Positions 1-9,589 of a stretch of 64,000 bases of DNA are shown here, in pieces (position 1 is the first letter of the stretch; every line of letters begins with the position of its first letter). A program made the translations under genes and the position numbers. A model generated the notes under the pieces. It saw only the letters and a program-made list of their open reading frames with translations, did no database searches and was not told where the DNA came from. The DNA lies in the NCBI RefSeq assembly GCF_040358985.1, contig NZ_CP132932.1, positions 930,001 through 994,000 of the forward strand, read 5' to 3'. This DNA comes from Tunturibacter empetritectus. GTDB lineage: Bacteria; Acidobacteriota; Terriglobia; Terriglobales; Acidobacteriaceae.

Positions 1-1190
1 AGTCATCGCGGGAACCCCCACCGCCACTGGCAGCTTCTCCATCTCCGTCACCGTCACCGACAGCCAGAGCCCAGCCAAGACCGCATCCGCCACCATCTCA
101 CTCGCGGTCACCGCAGCCATCGCCCCTCTCACCATCACCACAACCACCTTCGCAGGAGCGACCTCCACCCAGCCGTACACCACCACTCTCAGCGCAACCG
201 GCGGAACCGCTCCCTATACCTGGTCCGTCACCGGCCTACCCGCTGGTCTCACTCTCGGAAGCAACGGCGTCATCGCCGGAACCCCCACCGCCACTGGCAG
301 CTTCCCCATCTCCGTCATCGTCACCGACAGCCAGAGCCCAGCCAAGACCGCATCCGCCACCATCCCGCTCGCGGTCACCGCAGCCATCGCCCCTCTCGCC
401 ATCACCACAACCACCTTCGCAGGAGCAACCTCCACCCAGCCCTACACCACCACTCTCAGTGCTACCGGCGGAACCGCTCCCTATACCTGGTCCGTCACCG
501 GCCTACCCGCTGGTCTCACACTCGGCAGCAACGGCGTCATCGCCGGAACCCCCACCGCCACTGGCAACTTCTCCATCTCCGTTACCGTTACCGACAGCCA
601 AAGTCCAGCAAAGACCGCGTCCGCCACCATCTCACTCGCGGTCACCGCCGCCATCGCCCCACTCTCGATCACCTCCACCACCTTTGCAGGAGCAACCTCC
701 ACCCAGCCCTACACCACCACTCTCAGTGCTACCGGCGGAACCGCTCCCTATACCTGGTCCGTCACCGGCCTACCCGCTGGTCTCACACTCGGCAGCAACG
801 GCGTCATCGCCGGAACCCCCACCGCCACTGGCAACTTCTCCATCTCCGTCACCGTCACCGACAGCCAGAGCCCAGCAAAGACCGCATCCGCCACCATCTC
901 ACTCGCGGTCACCGCCGCCATCGCCCCACTCTCGATCACCTCCACCACCTTCGCAGGAGCAACCTCCACCCAGCCCTACACCACCACTCTCAGCGCAACC
1001 GGCGGAACCGCTCCCTACACCTGGTCGGTCACCGGCCTACCCGCTGGTCTGGCACTCGGCAGCAACGGAGTCATCGCCGGAACCCCGACCGCCACCGGCA
1101 ACTTCTCCATCTCCGTCACCGTCACCGACAGCCAGAGCCCAGCCAAGACCGCATCCGCCACCATCTCACTCGCGGTCACTGCAACTCCAC
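1..1190 (+). repeat. Tandem 267-bp repeats encoding Ig-like domains
   Basis: The same 267-bp unit recurs in phase; the string gaaccgctcc occurs at 204, 471, 738 and 1005, exactly 267 bases apart. Units differ at only a few, mostly synonymous, positions, which points to recent duplication or gene conversion. The array enters from the left edge, so its total copy number is unknown. Arrays of this kind are prone to copy-number change and assembly collapse. Confidence 0.9.
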
Positions 1191-1879
1191 TTACAATTAC
1201 CACCTCAACTCTGCCTTCAGGCACCGAAAGCACAGCCTATTCGAGCACTTTACAGGCGAGCGGAGGCACCCCTGCCTACACGTGGTCGATCAGCACTGGC
1301 AGCCTGCCCGCTGGACTCACCCTGGCCGCAACCACCGGCGTGATCTCCGGTACTCCCTCGGTGACCGGCACCTCCAGTTTCACTGCAACCGTAAGCGACA
1401 ACGGCACTCCCGTCCAGACCAAGTCGGTCACCGTCTCGATCACGTTGAGCGCAGCGCAGCCACCTCCTGGTCCGGGGACCACCTGGTACATCCGCCCGGA
1501 TGGTGGCACGAACACGCAGTGCACCGGCAAGACCAACGCAGCCTATCCAGGTTCTGGCAGCGGTCAGGCGTGCGCCTTCAATCACCCGTACCAGATGATG
1601 AACTCGTCGGGAGCCTGGACCAGCTTTGCTGGCGGCGACACGATCCAGTTTGTGAACACCAGTGGCACGTCCGACACCTATTACATGGGCGAGCAGAATG
1701 CGGGAATAGGAACCGACTGGCATTCGCAACTGAGCGTAATCTGCCCTCAGCCGAATGCAAACCAGAGTCAGGGATTCGAATGCGTCCTGCCTGTTCCCCC
1801 TCGGGCACAGCCGGGCAACACACCCGGATTCTCGGTCAGAACGCAGGCAACTGCCACGACTCCGCACACACTCACTTAG
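2..1879 (+). CDS. Ig-like repeat surface protein, 5'-truncated upstream part of a frameshifted gene
   Basis: The frame is open from the first bases, so the N-terminus lies outside the window. It encodes about four and a half near-identical 89-residue units (267 bp at DNA level), each with the '[16 protein letters not shown]...GVIAGTP' pattern of putative Ig (He_PIG) domains, then one diverged unit (about 1195-1460) and a Pro-rich linker. From about 1485 a new domain starts with TWYIRPDGG, typical of the first strand of right-handed beta-helix proteins. The frame ends at a TAG at 1877, but homology-like sense continues in another frame from about 1800. The protein is probably an extracellular adhesin or polysaccharide-binding/lyase-like protein; no catalytic residues can be assigned. 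Confidence 0.75.
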   Translation, partial: VIAGTPTATGSFSISVTVTDSQSPAKTASATISLAVTAAIAPLTITTTTFAGATSTQPYTTTLSATGGTAPYTWSVTGLPAGLTLGSNGVIAGTPTATGSFPISVIVTDSQSPAKTASATIPLAVTAAIAPLAITTTTFAGATSTQPYTTTLSATGGTAPYTWSVTGLPAGLTLGSNGVIAGTPTATGNFSISVTVTDSQSPAKTASATISLAVTAAIAPLSITSTTFAGATSTQPYTTTLSATGGTAPYTWSVTGLPAGLTLGSNGVIAGTPTATGNFSISVTVTDSQSPAKTASATISLAVTAAIAPLSITSTTFAGATSTQPYTTTLSATGGTAPYTWSVTGLPAGLALGSNGVIAGTPTATGNFSISVTVTDSQSPAKTASATISLAVTATPLTITTSTLPSGTESTAYSSTLQASGGTPAYTWSISTGSLPAGLTLAATTGVISGTPSVTGTSSFTATVSDNGTPVQTKSVTVSITLSAAQPPPGPGTTWYIRPDGGTNTQCTGKTNAAYPGSGSGQACAFNHPYQMMNSSGAWTSFAGGDTIQFVNTSGTSDTYYMGEQNAGIGTDWHSQLSVICPQPNANQSQGFECVLPVPPRAQPGNTPGFSVRTQATATTPHTLT

Positions 1880-3231
1880 TCAATCCCACCGTGTTGAGCG
1901 GTATTGATAATGCCTACTGGGTGCTGGACGTACAGGGCAGTAATTATGTTGATGTCTCCTGTATTGAAGTGACCCAGCCTGACACCTGCACCACGGCAGG
2001 GGGCACCGGCGCACCGGGCAATTGCGGTAATAATGTGCCTAACGCAGTGCGCTTCGGCGGTCTTGTCCTGCAGTACCTAACCGCGCAGGGACCGTCCAAC
2101 TTCACACTCACCGACTTTGCTGTAGTTGGGGTCTCTGGCAGCGGCATCCTTGGCAGCCATCTCAACAAATCCAGCAGCGATGTCTTTACCGCGAGCGACG
2201 TATACGTGATCGGCAACGGACAAGCGGGTTGGAATGGAGATGGTGGAGCTTGCGATGGCTCAGCCGCCAATGACTGCGAATCCGTCGGGACCATGGACCT
2301 GTCTCATGTGATCGTCGACTGGAATGGCTGCATGGCCGTCAAGCCGTACGACATGACCAAGCCCGATACCCAGAACAAATTCAACTACTGCTACGGACAG
2401 GTAGACGGAGGCTACGGCGACGGCTTTGTGCAGGTGGCGGCTGGCAACATGACCTTGAACGTGGACCACAGCTTCTTCCGCTGGAATACCCAGGACGGAT
2501 TCGATTCGCTCCACCTCTCCGACGACGTGACCACCTCGCCGGCGATCCACATCTCGGACTCCTGGTCGGAGGGCAACGGCGGTCAAACCTTCAAGCTCGG
2601 TGCCGGAGCTGCGTCTTCTGCCATCAACAACGTCTCCATCAGCAACTGCCGAGTGCTCGCCACGGCCTCGAACTTCCCCCTCAACCCGTCGGGCTGGGCT
2701 CTCGACAGCGCTGACACCTGCCGCGCCGCCGGCAACGAATGGGCGTTCCAAATGAATGGTGGAACTGTTATCACGCTGGAGAATAACACCTCGGTTGGCT
2801 ACGGTACCACCATGTTCGACCTCGAATGTGCCGTTCAGGCTCCCAACTGCGTGGCCGACGGAGCCAGGTTCATCTTCAGAAACAACATCAACAAGGGCTA
2901 TCCCGATGCCGGAAACGGTAACAGGCTCGCTTCCGGCATCTACCTCGGCGCCGGAAATGTCTTCGCCAACTCCGGATCGGCGATCGACCACAATCTCTGG
3001 AGCACGATGAACACGGGCTGCCCGGACAACTCCGTCACCGCGGGATACGAGAAGATCTACACCTGTGGGGACCCTGCTTTTGCGAGTGAGACAGACGTCA
3101 ACCACTTCGACCCCCACCTCACCTCCTCCAGCGCGGCCATCAACTCTGGAATCGCAATCTCAGGAATCACCACCGACTACAACGGAGCCACCAGAGCAAA
3201 CCCACCAGCCATCGGAGCCATGGAACCATAA
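1801..3231 (+). CDS. Right-handed beta-helix / choice-of-anchor Q domain, downstream part of the frameshifted gene
   Basis: This is the continuation, in frame 1, of the Ig-repeat protein. Sense before the shift ends ...ECVLPVPP and resumes as [17 protein letters not shown]. The text then runs through Asn/Gly-rich beta-helix sequence ([39 protein letters not shown]) and ends with SSAAINSG...DYNGATR...PPAIGAMEP, which is the choice-of-anchor Q signature. Longer frame-1 readings that start upstream (for example at 1282) are non-coding in composition before 1800. Adding one C in the C run at 1796-1800 would join both halves into one protein of more than 1,070 residues. No start codon with a ribosome site sits near 1800, so this half is unlikely to be made alone. 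Confidence 0.75.
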   Translation, partial: SGTAGQHTRILGQNAGNCHDSAHTHLVNPTVLSGIDNAYWVLDVQGSNYVDVSCIEVTQPDTCTTAGGTGAPGNCGNNVPNAVRFGGLVLQYLTAQGPSNFTLTDFAVVGVSGSGILGSHLNKSSSDVFTASDVYVIGNGQAGWNGDGGACDGSAANDCESVGTMDLSHVIVDWNGCMAVKPYDMTKPDTQNKFNYCYGQVDGGYGDGFVQVAAGNMTLNVDHSFFRWNTQDGFDSLHLSDDVTTSPAIHISDSWSEGNGGQTFKLGAGAASSAINNVSISNCRVLATASNFPLNPSGWALDSADTCRAAGNEWAFQMNGGTVITLENNTSVGYGTTMFDLECAVQAPNCVADGARFIFRNNINKGYPDAGNGNRLASGIYLGAGNVFANSGSAIDHNLWSTMNTGCPDNSVTAGYEKIYTCGDPAFASETDVNHFDPHLTSSSAAINSGIAISGITTDYNGATRANPPAIGAMEP

Positions 3232-3249
3232 ACAAAACCATAAACACAC

Positions 3250-3284
3250 AGCCGGCCGCGCAATCACACGCGGCCGGCTCTTTT
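3250..3284 (+). terminator. Probable intrinsic terminator after the beta-helix gene
   Basis: An 11-bp perfect stem (AGCCGGCCGCG / CGCGGCCGGCT) with an 8-nt loop is followed by CTTTTG. It lies 19 bases after the stop codon. Confidence 0.7.
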
Positions 3285-3369
3285 GCGCTCTATAAACCCA
3301 CCGATAGCGAGCTATCCGAAGGGGGCCACTCAGGAAAGCGGAACCACTGCATTGCCGAGCAAGACCTTA

Positions 3370-4737
3370 CTAGCAACGAACGATCTTGTCCGACTTGATC
3401 CCCTTCGTTGCATTCCGCGAATCCACCACCAGCTTCGACTTGTTCACAATGTCCTTGTAGTCGTAGTCCGTATGGTCAGTCATGATCAGAACGCAGTCGT
3501 ACTGCCCCAGATCATCGAGCGGCGTGCAGGTCATATTCAGGTTGTAGTGCCGCCCTCTGCCCACGGTCGGGAAGTAGGGATCGTTGTACTGCACCTCGGC
3601 GCCCTGCTCCCGCAGCAACTCGATCACGGTCAGCGACGGCGACTCGCGCAGGTCATCAATGTCCTTCTTGTAAGCCATCCCCAACATCAGGATGCGCGCC
3701 CCGTTCACAGCCTTCTTATTCTGGTTCAGCCCCTTCGCAACATACTGCACCACATGCGCAGGCATAGCCTCATTTACCTCGCCAGCCAGCTCAATGAAGC
3801 GCGTATTGAAGTCATACTCCTTCGCCTTCCAACTCAGATAAAACGGATCGATCGGAATGCAGTGTCCCCCCAGGCCCGGCCCGGGATAAAACGGATGAAA
3901 CCCGAATGGCTTCGTCGCCGCAGCGTCGATCACCTCCCAGATATCCATCCCCATCTTCAGCGCCAGCACCTTCAGCTCATTGACCAGAGCAATATTCACG
4001 CAGCGATAAATGTTCTCGAGCAGCTTCGTCATCTCAGCCGCGCGCGTCGAAGACACCCTCACCGACCGCGTAAAGATACCCTCGTACATCACCGCCGCCA
4101 GCTCGGTCGCAATCTCCTCATGGCCGCCCACCACCTTCGGAATATTGTGCCGCGCCACGGTCGTATTGCCCGGATCTTCACGCTCCGGCGAGAACGCCAC
4201 ATAGAAAACACCTTGTTCGGCCACCGTACCCTTGCTCTGCACCTTCAGCCCATTGCGGTTCTCCGCCTCGAGGATCGGGATCATCAGATCCTCCGTCGTC
4301 CCCGGATACGTCGTGCTCTCCAGCACCACCAGCTGCCCCTCCTGCAACCACGGAGCCGCGGCCTTCGCCGTATTCTCCACGTAGCTCAGGTCCGGCTCGC
4401 GATGTTCGGTCAGCGGCGTCGGCACGCACATAATGATGGCGTCCATCTCCGAGAGCCCGGCAAAGTCCGCAGTAGCCTGGAAGCCCTGCTTCCGCGCGCT
4501 CTGGATCTCCTCCGCGGGAATTCGAAAGATATACGACCGGCCCGCTTCTAGATCTGTAACTTTTTTAGTATCAATATCAAATCCCGTCACCTTGAAACCC
4601 GCCTCCGACAACAGCAGAGACAGTGGCAACCCGACATATCCGAGCCCGATCACCCCGATCTTCGCGGTACGGTTCTCCAGACGCGTCATGCGCTCCTGCG
4701 CAATCTTCGGCAAAATAACTTGGCTTTGTGTCAACAT
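3370..4737 (-). CDS. wbpA: Nucleotide sugar dehydrogenase (UDP-GlcNAc/GalNAc 6-dehydrogenase family)
   Basis: It oxidises a UDP-HexNAc to the uronic acid with two NAD+ for surface polysaccharide synthesis. From the ATG at 4737 the protein has 455 residues. It shows the Rossmann motif GLGYVG (31-36), ESTTYPGT, SPEREDPGN and the catalytic-cysteine motif GGHCIPIDP (C293), then the C-terminal substrate-binding domain (MLGMAYKKDIDDLRESP). The PGPGLGGHCIPIDPFYL context is that of WbpA-like enzymes rather than UDP-glucose dehydrogenases. The frame is open to 4875, but residues before 4737 look non-coding; an ATG at 4689 preceded by AGGAG is an alternative start. It is divergent from an epimerase gene that could act on the same UDP-HexNAc pool. 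Confidence 0.88.
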   Translation of the reverse strand: MLTQSQVILPKIAQERMTRLENRTAKIGVIGLGYVGLPLSLLLSEAGFKVTGFDIDTKKVTDLEAGRSYIFRIPAEEIQSARKQGFQATADFAGLSEMDAIIMCVPTPLTEHREPDLSYVENTAKAAAPWLQEGQLVVLESTTYPGTTEDLMIPILEAENRNGLKVQSKGTVAEQGVFYVAFSPEREDPGNTTVARHNIPKVVGGHEEIATELAAVMYEGIFTRSVRVSSTRAAEMTKLLENIYRCVNIALVNELKVLALKMGMDIWEVIDAAATKPFGFHPFYPGPGLGGHCIPIDPFYLSWKAKEYDFNTRFIELAGEVNEAMPAHVVQYVAKGLNQNKKAVNGARILMLGMAYKKDIDDLRESPSLTVIELLREQGAEVQYNDPYFPTVGRGRHYNLNMTCTPLDDLGQYDCVLIMTDHTDYDYKDIVNKSKLVVDSRNATKGIKSDKIVRC

Positions 4738-5127
4738 AGTCTCGATTATCGCATCCACCTTCCGCACTTCATCATTTTGAAACTCAATCAAAACATCCCA
4801 TTTCCAGTAAATTATTCGCCTTCTCAACCACGCTTCACACTTCGCATGCAAACCGCATGGAACAATGCTGGACAATATTCCCCGAATAGCCAGAATCCGT
4901 CTGATTATTTTTTACTTTATCCTGACGTCTATCGATCAGCCCTCTTCGGTCGTCCGCGTCGCACGAAAGTCGCATTGACTTGCCTCTTTCCGCTCCTCAA
5001 ACTTAAATCAAACTGCTCCTCTGTCGGCAACACTAGCTTTCGTCCCACAAACCCTGATAATAAGGGTGGCATCACGTCACGAACATCTTTGCAACGCCCC
5101 AGCACAGTACGTCTGGGTGGAGGAATG
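4738..5127. promoter_or_regulatory. Divergent intergenic region between dehydrogenase and epimerase
   Basis: About 390 bases without a convincing gene. The stretch is AT-richer than its flanks and must carry the promoters of both divergent genes. GGTGGAGG just before 5128 serves the epimerase. No operator or riboswitch-like structure was recognised. Confidence 0.5.
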
Positions 5128-6099
5128 ATGGCCCGTTATCTCATCACCGGAATCGCAGGCTTCATCGGCTCATCCCTGGCCCACGCTCTCGTCGAACAGG
5201 GACACGACGTACGCGGCATCGACAACCTCTCCACCGGCGACCTCAACAACCTCGCCGGCATCCGCCACTCCATCGACTTTCGGCAGATGGATCTTCAGGA
5301 TGCCGCCGGCATGAAGTCCGCCTGTGAAGGCATCGACTACATCCTCCACCAGGGAGCCCTCGCCTCGGTCCCGCGTTCCGTCAAAGATCCCCTCGCCTCA
5401 CATGAATCCAACATCAACGGCACGCTGAACCTCCTCATCGCAGCGCGCGACGCCAAGGTTCGCCGCATCGTTTACGCGGCCTCTTCCTCAGCCTATGGCG
5501 ACCAGCCCACCCAGCCCAAGCAGGAGGACATGCTACCCCGGCCGCTCTCGCCCTACGCCGTCCAGAAGCTCACCTGCGAGTACTACATCCAGTCCTTCTA
5601 CCGAGCCTACGGCCTCGAAGGAGTCTGCCTCCGTTACTTCAACATCTTCGGCCCCCGCCAGGCTGCCGACTCGCCCTACTCCGGCGTCATCGCCCAGTTC
5701 ACCTTCAAGATGATGGAGGGCATCACCCCCACCATCTTCGGCGACGGCCTCACCAGCCGCGACTTCAACTACGTCGACAACGCCGTCAGTGCCAACCTCC
5801 TCGCCTGCCTCGCGCCCAGCGAAGTAGCCACAGGCCGCGTCTTCAACATCGGCACCGGCAAAAGCCACACCCTCAACGAGGTCTACTCCACCATCGCCGA
5901 ACATCTCGGCTTCACCGCCCAGCCAATCTACGGCCCCCCAAGAGCAGGCGACATCCAGCACTCACTGGCCGACATCACCCGCGCCACCACCGAGCTGGGC
6001 TACCAACCCAAAGCCCACTTCCACGAAGGCCTCAAGAAGACCGTCGCCTGGTACCTCGAAGAAAAGCAGAAAAAGGAAGTTACAGCGCTCAAAGCCTGA
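5128..6099 (+). CDS. NAD-dependent epimerase/dehydratase (UDP-HexNAc 4-epimerase-like)
   Basis: This is an extended short-chain dehydrogenase of 323 residues. It has the NAD motif GIAGFIG (8-14), the catalytic SSSAYGD element, and YxxxK as Y143-K147 within SPYAVQK. FGPRQ, RDFNYVDNAV and FNIGTG are typical of UDP-sugar 4-epimerases of the GalE/WbpP group. The start at 5128 is chosen because GGAGG ends five bases upstream; ATG 5125 is too close to it. Gene context (a WbpA-like dehydrogenase on the other strand) suggests a UDP-GlcNAc to UDP-GalNAc/GalNAcA route for exopolysaccharide or O-antigen. The exact substrate cannot be told from sequence. Confidence 0.85.
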   Translation: MARYLITGIAGFIGSSLAHALVEQGHDVRGIDNLSTGDLNNLAGIRHSIDFRQMDLQDAAGMKSACEGIDYILHQGALASVPRSVKDPLASHESNINGTLNLLIAARDAKVRRIVYAASSSAYGDQPTQPKQEDMLPRPLSPYAVQKLTCEYYIQSFYRAYGLEGVCLRYFNIFGPRQAADSPYSGVIAQFTFKMMEGITPTIFGDGLTSRDFNYVDNAVSANLLACLAPSEVATGRVFNIGTGKSHTLNEVYSTIAEHLGFTAQPIYGPPRAGDIQHSLADITRATTELGYQPKAHFHEGLKKTVAWYLEEKQKKEVTALKA

Positions 6100-6140
6100 C
6101 CTGCGCCTGACTGCAAGAGATCAACTCAACCCCAGACGAA

Positions 6141-6166
6141 GGGGCCGCCATCAACCAGGCGGCCCC
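6141..6166. terminator. Hairpin between convergent genes
   Basis: A 9-bp perfect GC-rich stem (GGGGCCGCC / GGCGGCCCC) with an 8-nt loop sits between the convergent epimerase and PEP-CTERM genes. It lacks a clear U-tract on either strand, so termination is inferred from position. Confidence 0.45.
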
Positions 6167-6228
6167 TCACGATGACGTTCATCTCACCAGTGGCTGCTCC
6201 CGCAACCTCCGATCTGGATCAACTCAAA

Positions 6229-6954
6229 CTACGCGCGCATTCGACGAAACAATGCACCCGCAGAACCGATCAGGCCCGTTCCCAGAAGCAGCAGCGAACT
6301 CGGCTCCGGAACCGTGGAGACCTCACCCGCAAAGTCAACGCCGTACTCCGCACCGCCAGCCTGGAGCACTTGAAACGTCAGTTTATTGACGCCGCTGACG
6401 AAGTCATTCGAATTAAGCTGGACCAGCGTAGGATCGCCAATGCAGGTGGGAACGCCGTTCGAGCAATGCGGATACGAGTCTCCCGTCGGCGTGTTCTCCA
6501 GGTTCCCGTTCAGAAATACCGCGACCGTATCGTCCGCATAGATATTCAGATAGCCGCTTGCGTCGGTAGGGTTCTTATCTTCAAGGGTGAACGTACTGGT
6601 GAAGAAGTAGTTGCCATTTGGTGTAGTGAAAAACGAACTCGACTGTGGTCCCGTCGAACCAAAGGAGACCCAGCTCGACTTCGGCAGGGCAGCGCTCCAC
6701 ACCGACCCATCGGAGGCAAGATCCACCGTAGGGGTGCCTGGCAACTGACCAGACCCGAATCCGTCGTTGAACGAAAAGCCGGGATAGTTGGATTCTCCCA
6801 AAACCGAATTGACATTGCCAAAGTTACCGCCAGCCGTCACGCCGTCAACGCCATACACGCCATAACTTCCAATTTGAAGATTGTCGGCAGAGGCGAACGT
6901 AGTTGCAACTACGAACACCGCGCCTAAGGCAGAGAGTTTCGAAAACAGTTTCAT
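6229..6954 (-). CDS. PEP-CTERM sorting domain protein
   Basis: A 241-residue exported protein. An N-terminal signal peptide (MKLFSKLSALGAVFVVATTF) is followed by a Gly/Ser/Asn-rich beta domain containing DDTVAVFLNG, which resembles a carbohydrate-binding jelly-roll fold. The C-terminus is VPEPSSLLLLGTGLIG followed by basic residues, a canonical PEP-CTERM signal recognised by exosortase. The start at 6954 is fixed by AGGAGG seven bases upstream; the 75 codons before it are not coding-like. Such proteins are anchored or processed in the envelope together with exopolysaccharide, which fits the neighbouring UDP-sugar genes. The function of the body is unknown. Confidence 0.85.
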   Translation of the reverse strand: MKLFSKLSALGAVFVVATTFASADNLQIGSYGVYGVDGVTAGGNFGNVNSVLGESNYPGFSFNDGFGSGQLPGTPTVDLASDGSVWSAALPKSSWVSFGSTGPQSSSFFTTPNGNYFFTSTFTLEDKNPTDASGYLNIYADDTVAVFLNGNLENTPTGDSYPHCSNGVPTCIGDPTLVQLNSNDFVSGVNKLTFQVLQAGGAEYGVDFAGEVSTVPEPSSLLLLGTGLIGSAGALFRRMRA

Positions 6955-7425
6955 GAAAGGGCCTCCTGAAATTCCGCTTGAAGCGGTTCGATCCTGAACC
7001 ATGGCTTGCCACGGTCTCGTACATGTGCGCCTGTCACTACCCTCAATTTGGCTAACCGAACCGCAGCGGGTCTTGAAGGCAATCATGCAAATCTTGAAGC
7101 AGCTTGTTCCCCAAACAAAAACCATTTTGAATGAGACAGTTAGAGATTCACTAGGAAGACAAAGTGCAATAAAATGCACCCATTTAATGCAAATAAGACA
7201 AACTTTGCCACTTGACTGCTAAAAATTGCGCGTCGCCGTAGATGATCAGGACTTTCTTACCGATCCTCTGAAAATGGACGCCCGCTCCAGTCGATCCGGG
7301 CGGGCGTCCCCTCTAAATCGCATCTCAGTAGAGAGAACCGCTGCAACGTCCTAAATCAGGCAAATTCCATTCGCAAAGTTTTAAAACCAAAGCGCACTTT
7401 CAAACCAATGAGGTAAAAGAAAAGA
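6955..7425. other. Intergenic region with hairpin
   Basis: About 470 bases between divergent genes. A perfect 10-bp stem (7276-7285 with 7300-7309, 14-nt loop) followed by CCTCTAAAT may be a terminator or a leader structure. A small inverted repeat GTGCA-N6-TGCAC lies at 7164-7179, upstream of the PEP-CTERM gene. I see no open frame with coding character and no confident sigma-54 -24/-12 element. Confidence 0.4.
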
Positions 7426-8307
7426 ATGCATCTCACGTCTCCGGCAGCCCGAACCGCACCACTCTCGGCCAGAATCACCCGGCGCCTCTCGCTCTCCGGA
7501 TCCCTCCTGCTACTCCTTCTGGCAACACCCGTCCTCGCCTTCAGCGCACCCCTTACCGGCACCCCGCTCAATGACGGCTACTACGCCCTCTACAACCTCG
7601 ACTTCAACGTCGCCCACGGACACTTCGGTCAATGGATGAGCGCTCATCCCGACGACTGCCTCGGCCCTGCCTCCGACGCGGCCGGCTACATCTTCGACGA
7701 GTTCAACCGCCTTGGCGTCCTAGACATCGAGCTCTTCGCCGACGACAACCGTTTCACCTCGCGCACCCGCCCCGCCATCGACCCGGCGATAAAGCAAGGC
7801 TTCGAGGATCGCATTAATCAGTCCAACCACCTCGCCGATGTCTCCCTCCAGCGCAACCCCGGCGACTCGAACGCGCTCTACTGCAAAGCCGTCACCTCAG
7901 GCATGCAGGCCGACTGGGCCTCCTTGATCGACCGTCACGAGTATGGCGCCTTCAAATACAGCGAACTAGCTAGCAAGTATGCCAAGCAGGCTCTCGCTGC
8001 CAACCCCACCCTCTACGACGCCAACCTGGCCGTAGGCATCGAAAACTACATGCTTAGCCTTAAAGCCGCTCCCATCCGCTGGTTCCTCGGCATGGCCGGA
8101 GCAGGCACCAACAAGGCCGAAGGCGTCCGCCTCCTCAAACTTACCGCCGAACGAGGTCACTATCTCGCTCCCTTCGCCCGCCTCATGCTCGCCGTCGGAG
8201 AGCTTCGCGATGGCCGCACCCAATCCGGCAAACAGATCCTGATCGGCCTCTCCCAGGAGTTCCCAAAAAACACCCTCTACCAGCGCCAGATCGGCCGCCT
8301 TCATTAG
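7426..8307 (+). CDS. Exported protein of unknown function, helical-repeat-like
   Basis: A 293-residue product with a signal peptide (Arg-rich start, then SLLLLLLATPVLAFS, cleavage near residue 40). The mature part is helical with TPR-like pairs (YYALYNLDFNVAHGHFGQW, SKYAKQALAANPTLYDAN, ELRDGRTQSGKQILIGL). I do not recognise a named family. It probably resides in the periplasm as a scaffold. It reads into the following biosynthetic genes with about 160 bases between, but a shared transcript is not shown. Confidence 0.65.
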   Translation: MHLTSPAARTAPLSARITRRLSLSGSLLLLLLATPVLAFSAPLTGTPLNDGYYALYNLDFNVAHGHFGQWMSAHPDDCLGPASDAAGYIFDEFNRLGVLDIELFADDNRFTSRTRPAIDPAIKQGFEDRINQSNHLADVSLQRNPGDSNALYCKAVTSGMQADWASLIDRHEYGAFKYSELASKYAKQALAANPTLYDANLAVGIENYMLSLKAAPIRWFLGMAGAGTNKAEGVRLLKLTAERGHYLAPFARLMLAVGELRDGRTQSGKQILIGLSQEFPKNTLYQRQIGRLH

Positions 8308-8467
8308 CCTCCCGCCGAAATTCAACACTGAACCTCACTCAGCGTGTACCTTTAACCCATCGCTCCATCCACGCCTCCAGAGACGATCGCAGGCTGCATT
8401 ATTGACTTCCACGCATCATGAACGAAACGCAGCTCAATTTACGTCACCACAAAGGGTTCTCATAAGC

Positions 8468-9544
8468 ATGCGCATTGCATCTGTCGGCACGGCCTATCCA
8501 CCTCACCGCTACTCCCAGGCACAAATCTCAGAAGCACTTACCGCGCGCTGGCAGGACCGCATGGAAGAGCCCCGGCTCATCAACCGGCTCTTCGTCAACT
8601 GCGGGGTGGACTTTCGCAACCTGGTCTTCCCCCTCGACGTCTACAAGAACCTCTCGGGCTTCGGCCCCACCAACGACGCCTGGATCGTCGCCGCTGTCGA
8701 ACTCGGCGAAAAAGCCATCGACACCGCGCTCGCCCGCGTAGGACTCACCCCAGCCGACATCTCCGCCATCTTCTTTGCTTCGGTCACCGGCATCGCCAGT
8801 CCCACCATCGACGCGCGCCTCATCAACCGCATGCCCTTCCCGACCAGCATCAAGCGCACGCCCATCTTCGGCCTCGGCTGCGTCGCCGGTGCCGCCGGCA
8901 TCTCCCGCGCCTCCGACTACGTCCGCGCCTTCCCCAACCAGTACGCCCTCCTCCTCTCGGTCGAGCTCTGCTCTCTTACCTGGCAGGACAACGACCAGTC
9001 CATCGCCAACCTCATCTCCTGCGGCCTCTTTGGCGACGGAGCCGCCGCCGTCATCATCGCAGGCAGCGAAACCGCACTCGCCAAGCGCACCTGCCCCACC
9101 TGCATCTCCGGCCCCAAGATCCTCGACACCCGCTCAACCTTCTACCGGCACACCGAACACATCATGGGCTGGGACATCGGCGACATGGGCTTCAAGATCG
9201 TCCTCTCCCCCGACGTCCCCAAGGTCGTCAACGAGCATCTCCGCGGCAACGTTGAATCCTTTCTCACCGACAACGGTCTAACCCTCGATGACATCTCGAG
9301 CTACATCTTCCACTCCGGCGGCCCCAAAGTTCTTGAAGCCATGGAGACCACCCTCAACCTCCCCGACAACGCCCTCGAGCCCTCGTGGCGTAGTCTCCGC
9401 GAGGTCGGCAACCTCTCCGCAGCCTCGGTCCTTGCCGTACTCGAAGATGTACTCGTCAACGCGCCCGGCAAGCCCGGCACCTACAGCATCCTCGCTGCCA
9501 TGGGGCCAGCCTTCTGTTCCGAGCTCGTTCTCCTGCAGTGGTAG
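8468..9544 (+). CDS. Type III polyketide synthase (chalcone/stilbene synthase family)
   Basis: The enzyme condenses an acyl starter with malonyl-CoA to give phenolic or pyrone products. The 358-residue protein (usual length 350-400) has the thiolase-fold triad of the family: C138 in GLGCVAGAAG, H282 in YIFHSGGP, and N315 in REVGNLSAAS. FGDGAAAVI (188-196) and GFKIVLSPDVPKVV further separate type III PKS from FabH. The start is the ATG at 8468; the frame extends upstream to a TTG at 8402, but that stretch is poor coding. It is the first gene of a trio with an FAD oxidoreductase (45 bases on) and an ACP. Product by analogy with known PKS-flavoprotein operons: alkylresorcinol, alkylquinone or alkylpyrone lipids (inference). 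Confidence 0.9.
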   Translation: MRIASVGTAYPPHRYSQAQISEALTARWQDRMEEPRLINRLFVNCGVDFRNLVFPLDVYKNLSGFGPTNDAWIVAAVELGEKAIDTALARVGLTPADISAIFFASVTGIASPTIDARLINRMPFPTSIKRTPIFGLGCVAGAAGISRASDYVRAFPNQYALLLSVELCSLTWQDNDQSIANLISCGLFGDGAAAVIIAGSETALAKRTCPTCISGPKILDTRSTFYRHTEHIMGWDIGDMGFKIVLSPDVPKVVNEHLRGNVESFLTDNGLTLDDISSYIFHSGGPKVLEAMETTLNLPDNALEPSWRSLREVGNLSAASVLAVLEDVLVNAPGKPGTYSILAAMGPAFCSELVLLQW

Positions 9545-9589
9545 CAGCAGTCTCTGCAGCGCGCTAGACAAACCTGAAAGCAGTCCCCG

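Noticed and set aside
1..1190. CRISPR array
   Set aside because: The repeats are contiguous 267-bp coding units without spacers.
1282..1800. Frame-1 start of the beta-helix protein at 1282
   Set aside because: This stretch reads as His/Trp/Arg-rich nonsense, while frame 2 carries the clear Ig-like and beta-helix sense. Real coding in frame 1 begins only at about 1800.
3283..4551. Long plus-strand frame (422 codons) opposite the UDP-sugar dehydrogenase
   Set aside because: It is Arg/His/Leu-rich antisense shadow of a gene with complete family motifs.
6955..7425. Sigma-54 promoter for the PEP-CTERM gene
   Set aside because: No GG-N10-GC element at acceptable spacing could be placed; TGGCA near 7205 lacks a matching -12.
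8468..9544. FabH (KAS III) assignment
   Set aside because: The C-H-N residues occur, but GLGCVAGAAG, GFKIVLSPDVPKVV and the NLSAAS context fit type III PKS; there is no fab operon.
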